Made by a program: the position numbers and the translations under genes. The notes under the pieces are model-generated. The model was not told where the DNA came from, ran no database searches, and saw only the letters and a program-made list of their open reading frames with translations. Shown here in pieces: positions 53,436-61,985 of a stretch of 64,000 bases of DNA (its first letter is position 1; each line of letters begins with the position of its first letter). Source of the stretch: Polyangiaceae bacterium (lineage in GTDB: Bacteria; Myxococcota_A; Polyangia; Polyangiales; Polyangiaceae). The DNA is taken from the NCBI GenBank assembly GCA_025937835.1, contig JAICQO010000012.1:1-64000 (forward strand), given 5' to 3'.

Positions 53436-53885
53436 CGCAGGAGAGCATACCCAAGCCTTCACGTCCGCGCTGGAACCTGCGAAAACCCGGGCAAATGATC
53501 CCGCTTTTCCTGGCTGCGGCACCGAGGTACCGACAGGTGCGACAGTCACTCCCCCAAGTGACTTTGAAACAATCGGACAGGCTGAGCGCACGCGGCAACG
53601 CTTGCGCATTGCAAATCTGCACGACGCCACGTCACCACGAAGATGAATCAGCCACGAGCACGATGTAGGCCGAACACGATCGTCGTGACGCGCTCACCGC
53701 GCCGTCGCGCGTGAGCGCGAGACTCGCGTCTTCGCTTCCTTGAAGGAACGCGCGTTGGCTGTTACCTTCTTGAGTTGAGAGTCGGCGCGCTTACTTGGCA
53801 GCGCACCGAGAGAACCAGGTTGTTCGTGCGCGCGCGACATACGCCCCCGGCATTCGAGCCGTTAGAAGCAGGAGGACCGACCGCC
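53436..53885. other. Divergent intergenic region with three inverted repeats
   Basis: 450 bases. No gene seen. Contains AGTCACT-N6-AGTGACT (53544-53563), CGCGCTCAC-N13-GTGAGCGCG (53689-53719) and the odd palindrome TTCCTTGAAGGAA (53736-53748). Any of them could be regulator sites for the lipoprotein or the EAL gene. Confidence 0.55.
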
Positions 53886-54641
53886 GTGCATTCTGCGCGC
53901 AGCGGCACCCGCGACTCCCAGCTCGCGCTCGAAGGCCTCGTCTCGCTCGAAGATCTGAGCGTCGTGTTCCAGCCAATCGTGAGCCTGAACAACGGCCAGC
54001 TGTTCGCTTACGAGGCGCTCGCTCGCTGCAGCCGTGCGGCGCTACGGAACCCGATGGTGTTGTTCGAGCGCGCCGTGACCGCGGGCTGCGCGGGGCGCTT
54101 GGGCCGAATGATCCGCGAGCTTGCGATCTCCGTCAGCGCCGGCACGCCCCTGTTCCTGAACGTGCATCCGCAGGAGCTGCAGGAAGCCTGGCTCGTGCGC
54201 CCCGACGATCCGCTCTACGCGCACGACCACGACGTGTACCTGGAGGTCACCGAGTCGGTGCCCCTCACGCACTATCAACTGTGCATCGACGTTCTGCGCG
54301 AGCTCCGCGCCCGCGGCGGCGTTCGCCTGGTCGTGGACGACCTCGGCGCCGGCTACTCGAACCTGAAGCGGATCGCCGATCTCGAACCCAAGATCGTGAA
54401 GCTCGACCGTGGGCTGATCAGCGGCGTGGATCAGAGCCCGCGGCAGCGCCGGCTGGTCGCGAGCGTCGTGCAATTGTGCGTGGACCTCGAGGCCGAGGTC
54501 GTGGCGGAAGGCATCGAGACCGAAGACGAGTTCCGTGCGCTCGCCGACACCGGGGCGCATTACGGCCAGGGTTACCTGTTCGCGCGCCCGAGCTATCCGA
54601 TGCCCGCCATCACCTGGCCGCCGAGCGCCGCCGTCGTCTGA
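53886..54641 (+). CDS. Stand-alone EAL-domain protein (cyclic-di-GMP phosphodiesterase type)
   Basis: 251 aa single-domain EAL protein, predicted to hydrolyse or bind c-di-GMP in the cytoplasm. Key motifs kept: YEALAR (EAL), LNVHP (metal Asn), LEVTES, VVDDLGAGYSNL (DDFGxGYS), KIVKLDR and AEGIET, so catalysis is possible; Phe of DDFG is Leu. GTG at 53886 is preferred because AGGAGG lies 10 nt before it and the EAL domain begins shortly after; a TTG at 53775 would add 37 residues without domain. No input domain. Confidence 0.86.
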   Translation: MHSARSGTRDSQLALEGLVSLEDLSVVFQPIVSLNNGQLFAYEALARCSRAALRNPMVLFERAVTAGCAGRLGRMIRELAISVSAGTPLFLNVHPQELQEAWLVRPDDPLYAHDHDVYLEVTESVPLTHYQLCIDVLRELRARGGVRLVVDDLGAGYSNLKRIADLEPKIVKLDRGLISGVDQSPRQRRLVASVVQLCVDLEAEVVAEGIETEDEFRALADTGAHYGQGYLFARPSYPMPAITWPPSAAVV

Positions 54642-54647
54642 GCGGTC

Positions 54648-55298
54648 CTAGACGGCGCCCAGCACCGCGTCGATGTGGCCGGGGACGCGCACGCCGCGCC
54701 AGGCCTGTTCGATCTTACCGTCCGCGCCGACCACGAACGTGCTGCGCTCGACGCCCATGTATTCGCGCCCGTAGTTCTTCTTCTTCACCCACACTCCGTA
54801 CGCCTCACACAGCTTCCTTTCGGTGTCGGCGAGCAGCGGGAACGTGAGCTCGTACTTCTTCCGGAAGCGTTCATGCGAGGCCTGGTTATCGGGGCTCACG
54901 CCCAGCACCTTCACGCCCTTCGCGCCGAAGCGCGGCAGCGAGTCGCGAAAGCCGCAAGCTTGCATGGTGCAGCCGGTGGTGTCGTCCTTCGGGTAGAAGT
55001 AGAGAACGTACGGCTTCCCCTTCAGCGACTGGGAGGTCACGGTCTGTCCCCGATCGTCCGTGAGCGAGAAGCTCGGTGCCTTGTCGCCGACCGCGACGCG
55101 CCCGCCGACAGCCGCTTTCTCCGCCTTGCCGAGCTTCGCGGTGGGCGACTTCGCAGCGGCCCGTTTGGCTCTCCGCTTCGGCGCGAGCTCTTTCGCACTC
55201 GCTTTGATGGAGCTCTTCGATGTGCTCGGTTTGACGGCCTGCGACTTCTTCGCGGGGCTCGCGGGTTTCTTGGCTGGACCAGTCTTCTTGCTCGCCAT
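54648..55298 (-). CDS. bcp: Peroxiredoxin Bcp with Lys/Ala-rich N-terminal tail
   Basis: 216 aa. Residues about 67-216 are a bacterioferritin-comigratory-type peroxiredoxin that reduces peroxides: DKAPSFSLTDDRG, YVLYFYPKDDTTGCTMQACGFRD with peroxidatic Cys110 and resolving Cys115 (C-x4-C), ERSTFVVGADGKI. The first 64 residues are Lys/Ala/Ser/Pro rich (KKPASPAKKSQ, KRRAKRAAAKSP), like histone H1 tails and not part of known Bcp (about 150 aa). This suggests DNA binding or nucleoid association. Convergent with the EAL gene (6 nt). Confidence 0.93.
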   Translation of the reverse strand: MASKKTGPAKKPASPAKKSQAVKPSTSKSSIKASAKELAPKRRAKRAAAKSPTAKLGKAEKAAVGGRVAVGDKAPSFSLTDDRGQTVTSQSLKGKPYVLYFYPKDDTTGCTMQACGFRDSLPRFGAKGVKVLGVSPDNQASHERFRKKYELTFPLLADTERKLCEAYGVWVKKKNYGREYMGVERSTFVVGADGKIEQAWRGVRVPGHIDAVLGAV

Positions 55299-55447
55299 CG
55301 GTGTTCTCGCGGTTCGGTTCGGCGGAGATTAACACCTGAGCGCGCGAACCTGGCAGTTCGGGTGGGGCCTTCGCTCTTGTCCCGCGGAGCGGTTCGGCTA
55401 AAGTCCGGGGCCTCGCGGATCCCCGCATTTTTCACGGAGCGACGAAG

Positions 55448-55936
55448 TTGGACTTACCGGATGCAGGCCTGTATCGCAGCACGCAACCCATGCCCGGCCA
55501 CGAGGACGAGTTCCCCGCGGACGTGCTCGTCTTCATCGGTCAGTCGACCAACGGCGGCGGCAAGTTCGCCGTGCGTCCGGCCGAGAACCGCCGCAACCGC
55601 TGGTTCTGGCGTGAGCCGACCACGCCGCTGCGCTCCCCCACCTGGGCCAAGACGTTGAAGGCGCTGCCCTCCGAAGGGTTCTACACCTTGCCGGAGACGC
55701 TCGAGTTCGAGGGCGGCGGTCGCTGGGTCAAGAACGCGATCGTCGAGCTCGGCTACAACGAGAAGGGCCAGGGCATCGTGTTCGTCGGCGAGTGGCGCGA
55801 AGAAGGCAGCGAGAACGCGCTGTACTTCAGCCAGCGCGGCATGCTGATCAGCGACGACCTGTTGGCGCGCCTGGTGTGGGCGCCGATCTTGCCGGTGAAG
55901 AACGAAGCGTCGGGCGGCACCGGCGCCGCGCGCTGA
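55448..55936 (+). CDS. Conserved hypothetical protein
   Basis: 162 aa, probable TTG start with GGAG 8 nt upstream; the first in-frame ATG is at residue 15. Soluble, with RNRWFWREPTTPL, ALPSEGFYTLPE and LYFSQRGMLISDDLLARL. It looks like a compact alpha/beta protein; no signal peptide, no known family that I can name. Ends before a bidirectional hairpin shared with sodB. Confidence 0.68.
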   Translation: MDLPDAGLYRSTQPMPGHEDEFPADVLVFIGQSTNGGGKFAVRPAENRRNRWFWREPTTPLRSPTWAKTLKALPSEGFYTLPETLEFEGGGRWVKNAIVELGYNEKGQGIVFVGEWREEGSENALYFSQRGMLISDDLLARLVWAPILPVKNEASGGTGAAR

Positions 55937-55948
55937 AGCGCGAACCGA

Positions 55949-55977
55949 CCGTGGGCTGCCGCTGAGACAGCCCACGG
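55949..55977. terminator. Bidirectional hairpin between the hypothetical gene and sodB
   Basis: Arms CCGTGGGCTG (55949-55958) and CAGCCCACGG (55968-55977) pair perfectly around a 9-nt loop, between convergent stops. Confidence 0.65.
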
Positions 55978-55990
55978 TTCGGCTTCTCGC

Positions 55991-56572
55991 CTACTTCTTC
56001 AGGTTCTTCGCGACGAAGTCCCAGTTCACGAGCTTGTCGAGGAACGCCTCGAGGAAGCCCTTGCGGTTGTTTCGGTGGTCCAGGTAATACGCGTGCTCCC
56101 ACACGTCGGCGGTGAGCAGCGGGACCGATTGGGTGGTAAGCGGGGTTTCCGCGTTCGGCGTGTCCATGAACTTCGCCTTGCCGCCGTCGAGCACCAGCCA
56201 GACGTAGCCGGAGCCGAAGCGCCCCATGCCCTGGTTCACGAACGCGGTGCGGAACGTATCCCAGCCGCCGAGGCCGTTGATGAGATCCGCCACGTCGCCG
56301 GCGGGGGGCTGACCGCCGCCGCCCGGCTTCATGCCGTCCCAGAAGAAGGTGTGGTTCCAGACCTGGGCTGCGTTGTTGAAGACCGCTCCAGAGCTGGTGC
56401 GGATCACCTCCACCAGTGATTTCTGCGCATCGGGCTTGTCACCGATCAGCTCCTTGAGCTTGGTCATGTAGCCCTTGTGGTGCTTCTCGTAGTGAAACTC
56501 GAGCGTCTCTTGTTTCATCACGGGCTCGAGCGCGTTCTTCGCGTACGGAAGCGGCGCCACCTCAAAATCCAT
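55991..56572 (-). CDS. sodB: Superoxide dismutase, Fe type
   Basis: Converts superoxide to oxygen and peroxide; cytoplasmic. 193 aa, usual length. Start set at 56572: AGGAG lies 8 nt upstream and the protein begins with FEVAPLPYAKNALEP as in the family. Metal ligands His27, His74 (VWNHTFFW), Asp156 and His160 (DVWEHAYYLDH). FNNAAQVWNHTFFW, with Gln in the N-terminal half, points to the iron rather than the manganese form. Confidence 0.95.
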   Translation of the reverse strand: MDFEVAPLPYAKNALEPVMKQETLEFHYEKHHKGYMTKLKELIGDKPDAQKSLVEVIRTSSGAVFNNAAQVWNHTFFWDGMKPGGGGQPPAGDVADLINGLGGWDTFRTAFVNQGMGRFGSGYVWLVLDGGKAKFMDTPNAETPLTTQSVPLLTADVWEHAYYLDHRNNRKGFLEAFLDKLVNWDFVAKNLKK

Positions 56573-56880
56573 AGCGTTCTCCTTTTTCTCTCGCTGTCGT
56601 GACGCGAGCCGGCGCTTCGGGGCGCAGCGGCCCGCGTCTAGAGGAAGCGAAATGTCCGACCGAAGCCGCGCGCTGTCAATGCGCTTCGCTTGGTCACCGA
56701 CGCGCAACGAAAGCGGAAATTCGGCCCACGTGGATCAGGGTGGAAACCTCGCGCGAGTGGTACTAGGGAATGGGCCTCGTTCGCCGGGGCGGCACGCGCC
56801 GCTCCCCACGCGCTTAGCTCTCGTCCGGTCACCCGCAAGGCCCGGACAGATCCCAACCGTCAGTCGCTCTAGAGGTCACC
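56573..56880. other. Divergent intergenic region between sodB and the dehydrogenase gene
   Basis: 308 bases. No gene with support. Must contain promoters in both directions; no recognisable operator. Confidence 0.4.
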
Positions 56881-57813
56881 GTGTCAAAAACCGTCCTTCT
56901 CGCTACCGAAAAGCCGTTCTCTGCCTCCGCCCGCAACGAGGTCGTCGCGATCATCGAGCAGGCCGGTTACAAGCCCGTCGTCCTCGAGTCCTACAAGGGC
57001 AAAGCACCGCTCATCGAGGCGCTCGCCAGCGCCGACGCCGCGATCATCCGCAGCGACATCTTCGACGCCGAGGTGCTGGGCGCGGCGCCCAACCTGAAGC
57101 TCGTCGTGCGCGCGGGCGCCGGCTACGACAACATCGATGTCGCCACGGCCAAGGCCAAGAACATCGCGGTCATGAACACGCCCGGGCAGAACGCCAACGC
57201 GGTCGCCGAGCTCGTGTTCGGCATGATGATCTATCAGGCCCGCGGCAAGTTCAACGGCAAGACCGGCAGCGAGATCCGCGGCAAGACCATCGGCCTCCAC
57301 GCCTTTGGCGCGGTCGGCCGCGCCGTTGCGGCGATCGCCAAGGGCTTTGCGATGCCGGTGGTGGCCTTCGACCCGTTCGTTAAGCCGGAAGCGTTCCAGC
57401 AAGCGGGGGTGGAAGCCGTGTCGAGCGTGGAAGAGCTCTACCGCCGCTCGAACTTCGTGTCGCTCCACGTGCCGGCCACCGCCGAGACCAAGAACTCGAT
57501 CGGCAAGAAGCTCCTGTCGCTGCTCCCGCAGGGCGGCACCCTGATCAACACCGCCCGGAAAGAGGTCATCAACGAGGCCGAGCTGCTCGAGCAGTTCGAG
57601 GCTCGCAAGGACTTCCGCTACCTGTCGGACATCGCGCCGACCGACGCCACCGCGGCCACGATCAAGGAAAAGTACGCGGACAAGGTCTACTTCACCCCCG
57701 TCAAGATGGGCGCGCAGACGGAAGAGGCGAACGTGAACGCGGGCCTGGCCGCCGCCCGCCAGATCGTCGGCTTCTTCGAGCGCGGCGAGAAGCAGTTCGT
57801 CGTCAACAAGTAG
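56881..57813 (+). CDS. serA: D-3-phosphoglycerate dehydrogenase-like 2-hydroxyacid dehydrogenase (Lys-type)
   Basis: 310 aa, GTG start. NAD-linked oxidation of 3-phosphoglycerate, first step of serine synthesis, by family. VVRAGAGYDNIDV near 78-90, NTPGQNANAVAEL near 99-111, dinucleotide fold GLHAFGAVGRAV near 138-149, NTARKEVINEAELL near 223-236. The catalytic His of the usual TPHxGA is Lys275 (FTPVKMGAQTEEAN), which matches the short type IIIK enzymes known from Entamoeba histolytica. No ACT or ASB regulatory domain, so no serine feedback site. Confidence 0.88.
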   Translation: MSKTVLLATEKPFSASARNEVVAIIEQAGYKPVVLESYKGKAPLIEALASADAAIIRSDIFDAEVLGAAPNLKLVVRAGAGYDNIDVATAKAKNIAVMNTPGQNANAVAELVFGMMIYQARGKFNGKTGSEIRGKTIGLHAFGAVGRAVAAIAKGFAMPVVAFDPFVKPEAFQQAGVEAVSSVEELYRRSNFVSLHVPATAETKNSIGKKLLSLLPQGGTLINTARKEVINEAELLEQFEARKDFRYLSDIAPTDATAATIKEKYADKVYFTPVKMGAQTEEANVNAGLAAARQIVGFFERGEKQFVVNK

Positions 57814-58120
57814 GCTCGCGCTCCGGTCGCAGCCGCCGCGCAGTCGTCTCCCTAGGGGCGCGCGCGGCGGCCGTGGCGAGCGCCCGAGCTCGTCTCCGAT
57901 CGGAACATCCAGAACGCGCGGCCCACTCGGCCGGACCCGGCCCCCAAGCAAACACCTACGCGAAGGTGACTTGACGCTTTGCGGAAGCGCTCGAGACATC
58001 TGGAACTCGCGATGAAAATCGGGCAATAGGCACGACGCTCGGGCGATTCCCGAGCTCGAAAATGACTCGTTCCGATTGTTCGTGTCGTCCGTCCTCACGG
58101 GGCGGACGTTGGAGGCTTGC
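57814..58120. other. Intergenic region with GC-rich inverted repeat
   Basis: 307 bases without gene. GCCGCCGCGC (57832-57841) and GCGCGGCGGC (57862-57871) could pair with a 20-nt loop as a weak terminator after the dehydrogenase gene. Rest unassigned. Confidence 0.4.
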
Positions 58121-59227
58121 GTGTTGAAACGATCTCTGTTGGCTGGTTGTGCGACGATCTTGATGGCAGTGGCGTGCGGGGACGATGAAGAGACGGGGCC
58201 GGGCCCGAGCGACATGACCGAAAGCGGGGGTTCTTCGGGCAGCGCAGGAGCCGGCGGTGAACCGACCGTCGCAGCCGGAGCGGGCGGCACGGTCGAGGTG
58301 GCGGGCGGCGCTGGCGGCGAACCCGCGGTCGGCGAAGCGGGCTCGGGCGGTGGCGGTGAGGTGCTCGAGCCGCTCGCGGCGCGCGGCAAGTACCTGGTCG
58401 ATCACGTGATCGCGTGTTCCGACTGTCACACGCCGCGCAACGAGATGGGCGCGCCGATCGCCGAGATGTATATGGCCGGCGTCGAGTGCTTCGTGGAGCT
58501 GCCGACGGGTGAGTGCCTCCACTCGCGGAACCTGACCAACGACGAGACCGGCCTCAAGAACCGCAGCGACGACGAGATCAAGACGATGATCCGCGACGGC
58601 ATCCGGCCGAGTGCCACCGGCGACGAGGCGCTGCACCCGATCATGCCGTACTACGTGTTCGCGAACACCAAGGACGAGGACCTCGACGCCATCGTCGCCT
58701 ACCTCCGGACCATCCCCGCGGTCGAGCACGCGCTGCCGCGCAGCGACGAATTCTTCGCGGTGGAAGCGCCCGCCAACCCGATCGATCCGGACACGATCCC
58801 GATGCCAGGCGAGGATTACCCGGAGTTCGAGAGCGCCGTTCGCGGCCGCTACCTCGCGACGCAGTCGGGCCTGTGCATCGAGTGTCACACGCCGCACGAA
58901 CAAGCCGCCACGGTGCTCGATCCGGACAAGTACTTCCAGGGCGGCGAGGAGTTCGACCTGGGCCTGCCCGCGATCCCCGTCTCCAAGAACCTCACCTCCG
59001 ACGCCGCCACCGGCCTCGGTGAGTGGTCCGTGGAAGAGATCGTGGCGGCGATGAAGAACGCGGTCGACAAGAACGGAGACGGCCTGTGCCCGCCCATGCC
59101 CGCAGGCCCGATGGCGGCCTACGGCGGCCTCACCGACGACGACGCGCTCGACATCGCGCACTACCTCAAGTCCCTGCCCGCGATCGAAAACGAGGTCGCC
59201 GACATGTGCACCTGGCCTCCGATGTGA
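58121..59227 (+). CDS. Diheme cytochrome c lipoprotein
   Basis: 368 aa. GTG at 58121 has GGAGG 5 nt upstream and gives lipobox MAVAC; an upstream TTG has no support. A GG/AGG linker (about 25-80) is followed by two cytochrome c domains with heme sites Cys99-SD-Cys102-His103 and Cys252-IE-Cys255-His256, and Met-containing segments (HPIMPYY; CPPMPAGPM) as likely axial ligands. Periplasm-facing electron carrier. The next gene, 4 nt away, encodes a second diheme protein. Confidence 0.9.
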   Translation: MLKRSLLAGCATILMAVACGDDEETGPGPSDMTESGGSSGSAGAGGEPTVAAGAGGTVEVAGGAGGEPAVGEAGSGGGGEVLEPLAARGKYLVDHVIACSDCHTPRNEMGAPIAEMYMAGVECFVELPTGECLHSRNLTNDETGLKNRSDDEIKTMIRDGIRPSATGDEALHPIMPYYVFANTKDEDLDAIVAYLRTIPAVEHALPRSDEFFAVEAPANPIDPDTIPMPGEDYPEFESAVRGRYLATQSGLCIECHTPHEQAATVLDPDKYFQGGEEFDLGLPAIPVSKNLTSDAATGLGEWSVEEIVAAMKNAVDKNGDGLCPPMPAGPMAAYGGLTDDDALDIAHYLKSLPAIENEVADMCTWPPM

Positions 59228-59231
59228 GTCG

Positions 59232-60290
59232 ATGATCGAGCCTCGTTCCAAGAGGCTTCTCGCCGTCTGTGCCTTGGCCGCTGCATGCGGCGAGGGCAGC
59301 GGCGAGAAGCCGAACGAGCCAAGCCCGGAGGCCGAGGTCCCGGAGAGCGTCGAGCCCTACCCTCGCCCGGACTACGCGCTCTTGTCCGAAACCGGGCTGT
59401 ACGCAGAGCTCGAGGCCGAAGAGCTGGCGCCCGGCGTCCAGGCCTTCGCCCCCGAATTTACGCTCTGGTCCGACGCGGCCGCCAAACGCAGGTGGGTACG
59501 CCTCCCCGTCGGGGCGAGCATCGACACCAGCGACCCGGATCGCTGGCAAATGCCGGTCGGCACCAAATTCTGGAAAGAGTTTTCGAAGGACGGCGTCCGC
59601 GTCGAGACCCGGCTGATCGAGCGCTTCGGCGAGGGCCCGAGCGACTACTTGATGGCCGCGTTCGTCTGGCGTGACGACGACAGCGACGCCGAGGTCGTGA
59701 TCGGCGGCGGCGGCCAGAGCGACGTCCGCGGCACCGCCCACGACGTCCCTTCGGAGAAGCAATGCCGCGCCTGCCACAACGGCGAGCCCGGCCGCATCCT
59801 CGGCTTCAGCGCCCTACAACTCGCCCACGACGGCCCAGGGCTCACCCTCTCCGAGCTGACGAACGAGGAGCGCCTGAGCGCCGCCGTCGAAATCGGCGGC
59901 GGATCCATCACTCCTACGGGTGACACGGCCACCCGCGACGCGCTCGGCTACCTGCACGCCAACTGCGGCCATTGCCACAACCTCAACGGTACGGCCTGGC
60001 CCGACACGCAAATGGTGTTGCGGCTGGCGCTCGCCGAGCAGGAGCTCGAAGACAGCGAGCTCTTCCAGTCCGTGGTCGGCCGCCGCATGCAGTACTTCCG
60101 CGACACGGCCGTCACCCACCGCGTCCTCCCGGGAAACCCCGACGAGAGCGGCCTGCTCGTCCGCATGCAGCGCCGCGGCCCGAAGGAGCAAATGCCGCCC
60201 CTCGGCACCGAAATCGTGGACGAAGGCGGGGTCGCGGCCGTCCGGCAGTGGATCTCGAACCTGCCCGCCGATCTGCCGATCGAAGACTGA
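59232..60290 (+). CDS. Diheme cytochrome c lipoprotein of the SO_2930 type
   Basis: 352 aa. Lipobox ALAAAC. The N-terminal 130 residues (LWSDAAAKRRWVRLPVG, MPVGTKFWKEFSKDG) match the non-heme domain of SO_2930-type cytochromes, followed by heme sites Cys178-RA-Cys181-His182 and Cys245-GH-Cys248-His249. In such proteins it is thought to act with a partner; the preceding cytochrome is the candidate. A decayed copy of its last 35 codons lies 1.7 kb downstream. Confidence 0.87.
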   Translation: MIEPRSKRLLAVCALAAACGEGSGEKPNEPSPEAEVPESVEPYPRPDYALLSETGLYAELEAEELAPGVQAFAPEFTLWSDAAAKRRWVRLPVGASIDTSDPDRWQMPVGTKFWKEFSKDGVRVETRLIERFGEGPSDYLMAAFVWRDDDSDAEVVIGGGGQSDVRGTAHDVPSEKQCRACHNGEPGRILGFSALQLAHDGPGLTLSELTNEERLSAAVEIGGGSITPTGDTATRDALGYLHANCGHCHNLNGTAWPDTQMVLRLALAEQELEDSELFQSVVGRRMQYFRDTAVTHRVLPGNPDESGLLVRMQRRGPKEQMPPLGTEIVDEGGVAAVRQWISNLPADLPIED

Positions 60291-60323
60291 CTCAGCAACC
60301 CGGACCGACCGGGCCCGAGCGGC

Positions 60324-61784
60324 CTAGCCGCCCACCGCGACCGGGTCCTCGCACAGTTCCACCGCCGCCGTGCAGGCCTCCGCGTACGGCGCGTCGACCA
60401 GGAAAGTCTCGCCCCTCGAGGTGCAGCGGCACCGCACGCCGTCATCCCCCTCTGCGCAGGTGATATTCATACCGCCGCCGGCAAGGCTCACCACCGGCTG
60501 ATCTATGAGCAGTGCCGGTCCCGCGCAAATTCGCTGCATCGTACAGGAGCCGTTGTCCTCACGCACGTTGACTGGCCGGTTCGTGCAGGTCGCCGTCCCC
60601 GTAGGCACGAACTCCACCGGTGGAGCGCAATACGGCACCCACTTCCGGCAAGCACCGGCATCCTCGCCCTGGGTTGGCTCGCCGTTGAAGAAGTAAGCCC
60701 ACTTCGCGCCGTTCGACGTCGCAGACGACAGACACTCGCAGTATCCGTCCTCATCGCACTCGATCATCGGATCGTAGAGCGCGAAAATCCCGGGTTCGAG
60801 CTCCGCAACGCACTCCGCTTCGCCGCGACACACGTTGTCCAGGTAGTCCGGGTACGCATCGGTGACGACGCAATCCTCTTGCCCCGTCGGCTCGGGATTC
60901 GGCTCGTCGCAGCGCTCGAAGAGCTGCTCGCACGCAGCGGCGGGCCCCACGCCCTCGACCCGGTAGCGATTGCCCGTATCGCACCGGCACGAAAGCGGAG
61001 TCCCAGAGCAGATCACGAACTGTCGGCGAGTCACCTTTCCCGAGACACGGGTGCTTGGATCCGCGCTGAGCTCGCAGCGCTGCCGAGTCTCGCAAGCGGT
61101 CGGCGAGCTCTGCTGAAGCTCGAGCTCGCACTGCTCTTCTCCGCTGAAAATGTCGTCCTCGCCCGTGAGAAAGAGGTTGGCGGCCGACTGGCAAACACGG
61201 GGCCCGACGAGCCCGGTGATTTCGAGCGGAGCCGCCTCCGTGAACGCGCTGTGGCATTCCCACGCCCCGCTCGCGCGCAGGTTGCACGAGATCGATTCCT
61301 GCCCCGCACAGTCAAGATCCAGACTGCACCCGCTCGCGCCCATCGTTTGTGAGCGGACCGTGCAGCCATCCGGCGGATGCCACGGTGGCAACTCCGGCGT
61401 CGCTCCGCCTTCCCCGCCTTCGCCGGAGTTGGCGCCCGCGCCCGCTTCCCCGCCTTCGGCGGAGTTGGCGCCCGCGCCCGCTTCACCGCCTTCGCCCGGC
61501 TTGGCGCCCGTTCCGGAGCTGCCCCCGGAGCTCGCGCCCGCGTGGCAAGCGCCGCCTGTTACCGGAGGCTCACCCGCGCCGCCGCCTTCGCCACCGATGA
61601 CGCCGCCAGTTCCCGCTCCGGCTCCGCCATTTCCGCCGAATGGCGCGCTGCCTCCGCTCTCCGTTTGCTCCGAGCCTTGTCCGCCCTGTCCCGCCTCGCC
61701 GTCGCCCGGCTCGCCGCTTTCGTCGGGCGTACACGCAGACACGATGATGAACGACAACCCCAGTACACAACCGATTTCCCGCAT
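60324..61784 (-). CDS. Large Cys-rich lipoprotein with tandem repeats
   Basis: 486 aa. Lipobox IVSAC. Linker of GG/EGG type (about 25-140) including a 12-residue tandem repeat GEGGEAGAGANS. The mature part of about 350 residues has more than 30 Cys in roughly five modules, e.g. QTMGASGCSLDLDCAG, CQSAANLFL, CSGTPLSCRCDTG, CECLSSATSNG, CTMQRICAGP. Disulfide-rich surface or adhesive protein by appearance; no catalytic motif. Inserted between the cytochrome gene and its duplicated 3' remnant. Confidence 0.83.
   Translation of the reverse strand: MREIGCVLGLSFIIVSACTPDESGEPGDGEAGQGGQGSEQTESGGSAPFGGNGGAGAGTGGVIGGEGGGAGEPPVTGGACHAGASSGGSSGTGAKPGEGGEAGAGANSAEGGEAGAGANSGEGGEGGATPELPPWHPPDGCTVRSQTMGASGCSLDLDCAGQESISCNLRASGAWECHSAFTEAAPLEITGLVGPRVCQSAANLFLTGEDDIFSGEEQCELELQQSSPTACETRQRCELSADPSTRVSGKVTRRQFVICSGTPLSCRCDTGNRYRVEGVGPAAACEQLFERCDEPNPEPTGQEDCVVTDAYPDYLDNVCRGEAECVAELEPGIFALYDPMIECDEDGYCECLSSATSNGAKWAYFFNGEPTQGEDAGACRKWVPYCAPPVEFVPTGTATCTNRPVNVREDNGSCTMQRICAGPALLIDQPVVSLAGGGMNITCAEGDDGVRCRCTSRGETFLVDAPYAEACTAAVELCEDPVAVGG
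61410..61510. repeat. 36-bp tandem repeat inside the Cys-rich lipoprotein gene
   Basis: Two nearly identical 36-bp units (61410-61445 and 61446-61481) and a third, diverged partial unit to about 61510. In frame (12 codons), so copy changes would alter linker length without frameshift. Confidence 0.75.
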
Positions 61785-61873
61785 GGCAATTACCCCTTTC
61801 CGGCCCCGTATATCACAGCTAGCTCATGAGCGCCGATTAGAGTTTGGCCGCGACCCATAGCCTTCATCCGAAT

Positions 61874-61985
61874 GAGCAATGTTACCCTCCGTAGCGAAAT
61901 CATGGAGGAAGGTGGCCTCGGCGCCGTCCGGCAAAGGATCTAAACCCCGCCCCGCCGCCGATCTGCCGATTCCATGACTGACTCA
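61874..61985 (+). pseudogene. Decayed copy of the 3' end of the diheme cytochrome gene
   Basis: From GAGCAA through GACTGACTCAGC this stretch aligns with 60187-60297, the last 35 codons and first bases after the stop of the SO_2930-type cytochrome gene. GAAATC-TGGA-GAAGG, GCCGTCCGGCA, GGATCT and CGCCGATCTGCCGAT are shared in order. The copy has small indels and an in-frame TAA, so it is non-coding. Confidence 0.78.

Noticed and set aside
53775-53885. Upstream TTG start of the EAL gene
   Set aside because: No ribosome site and no domain in the extra 37 residues; the GTG at 53886 has AGGAGG.
57832-57871. GC-rich inverted repeat as a structured RNA or riboswitch
   Set aside because: Only one stem with a 20-nt loop, no T-run and no recognised aptamer; at best a weak terminator.
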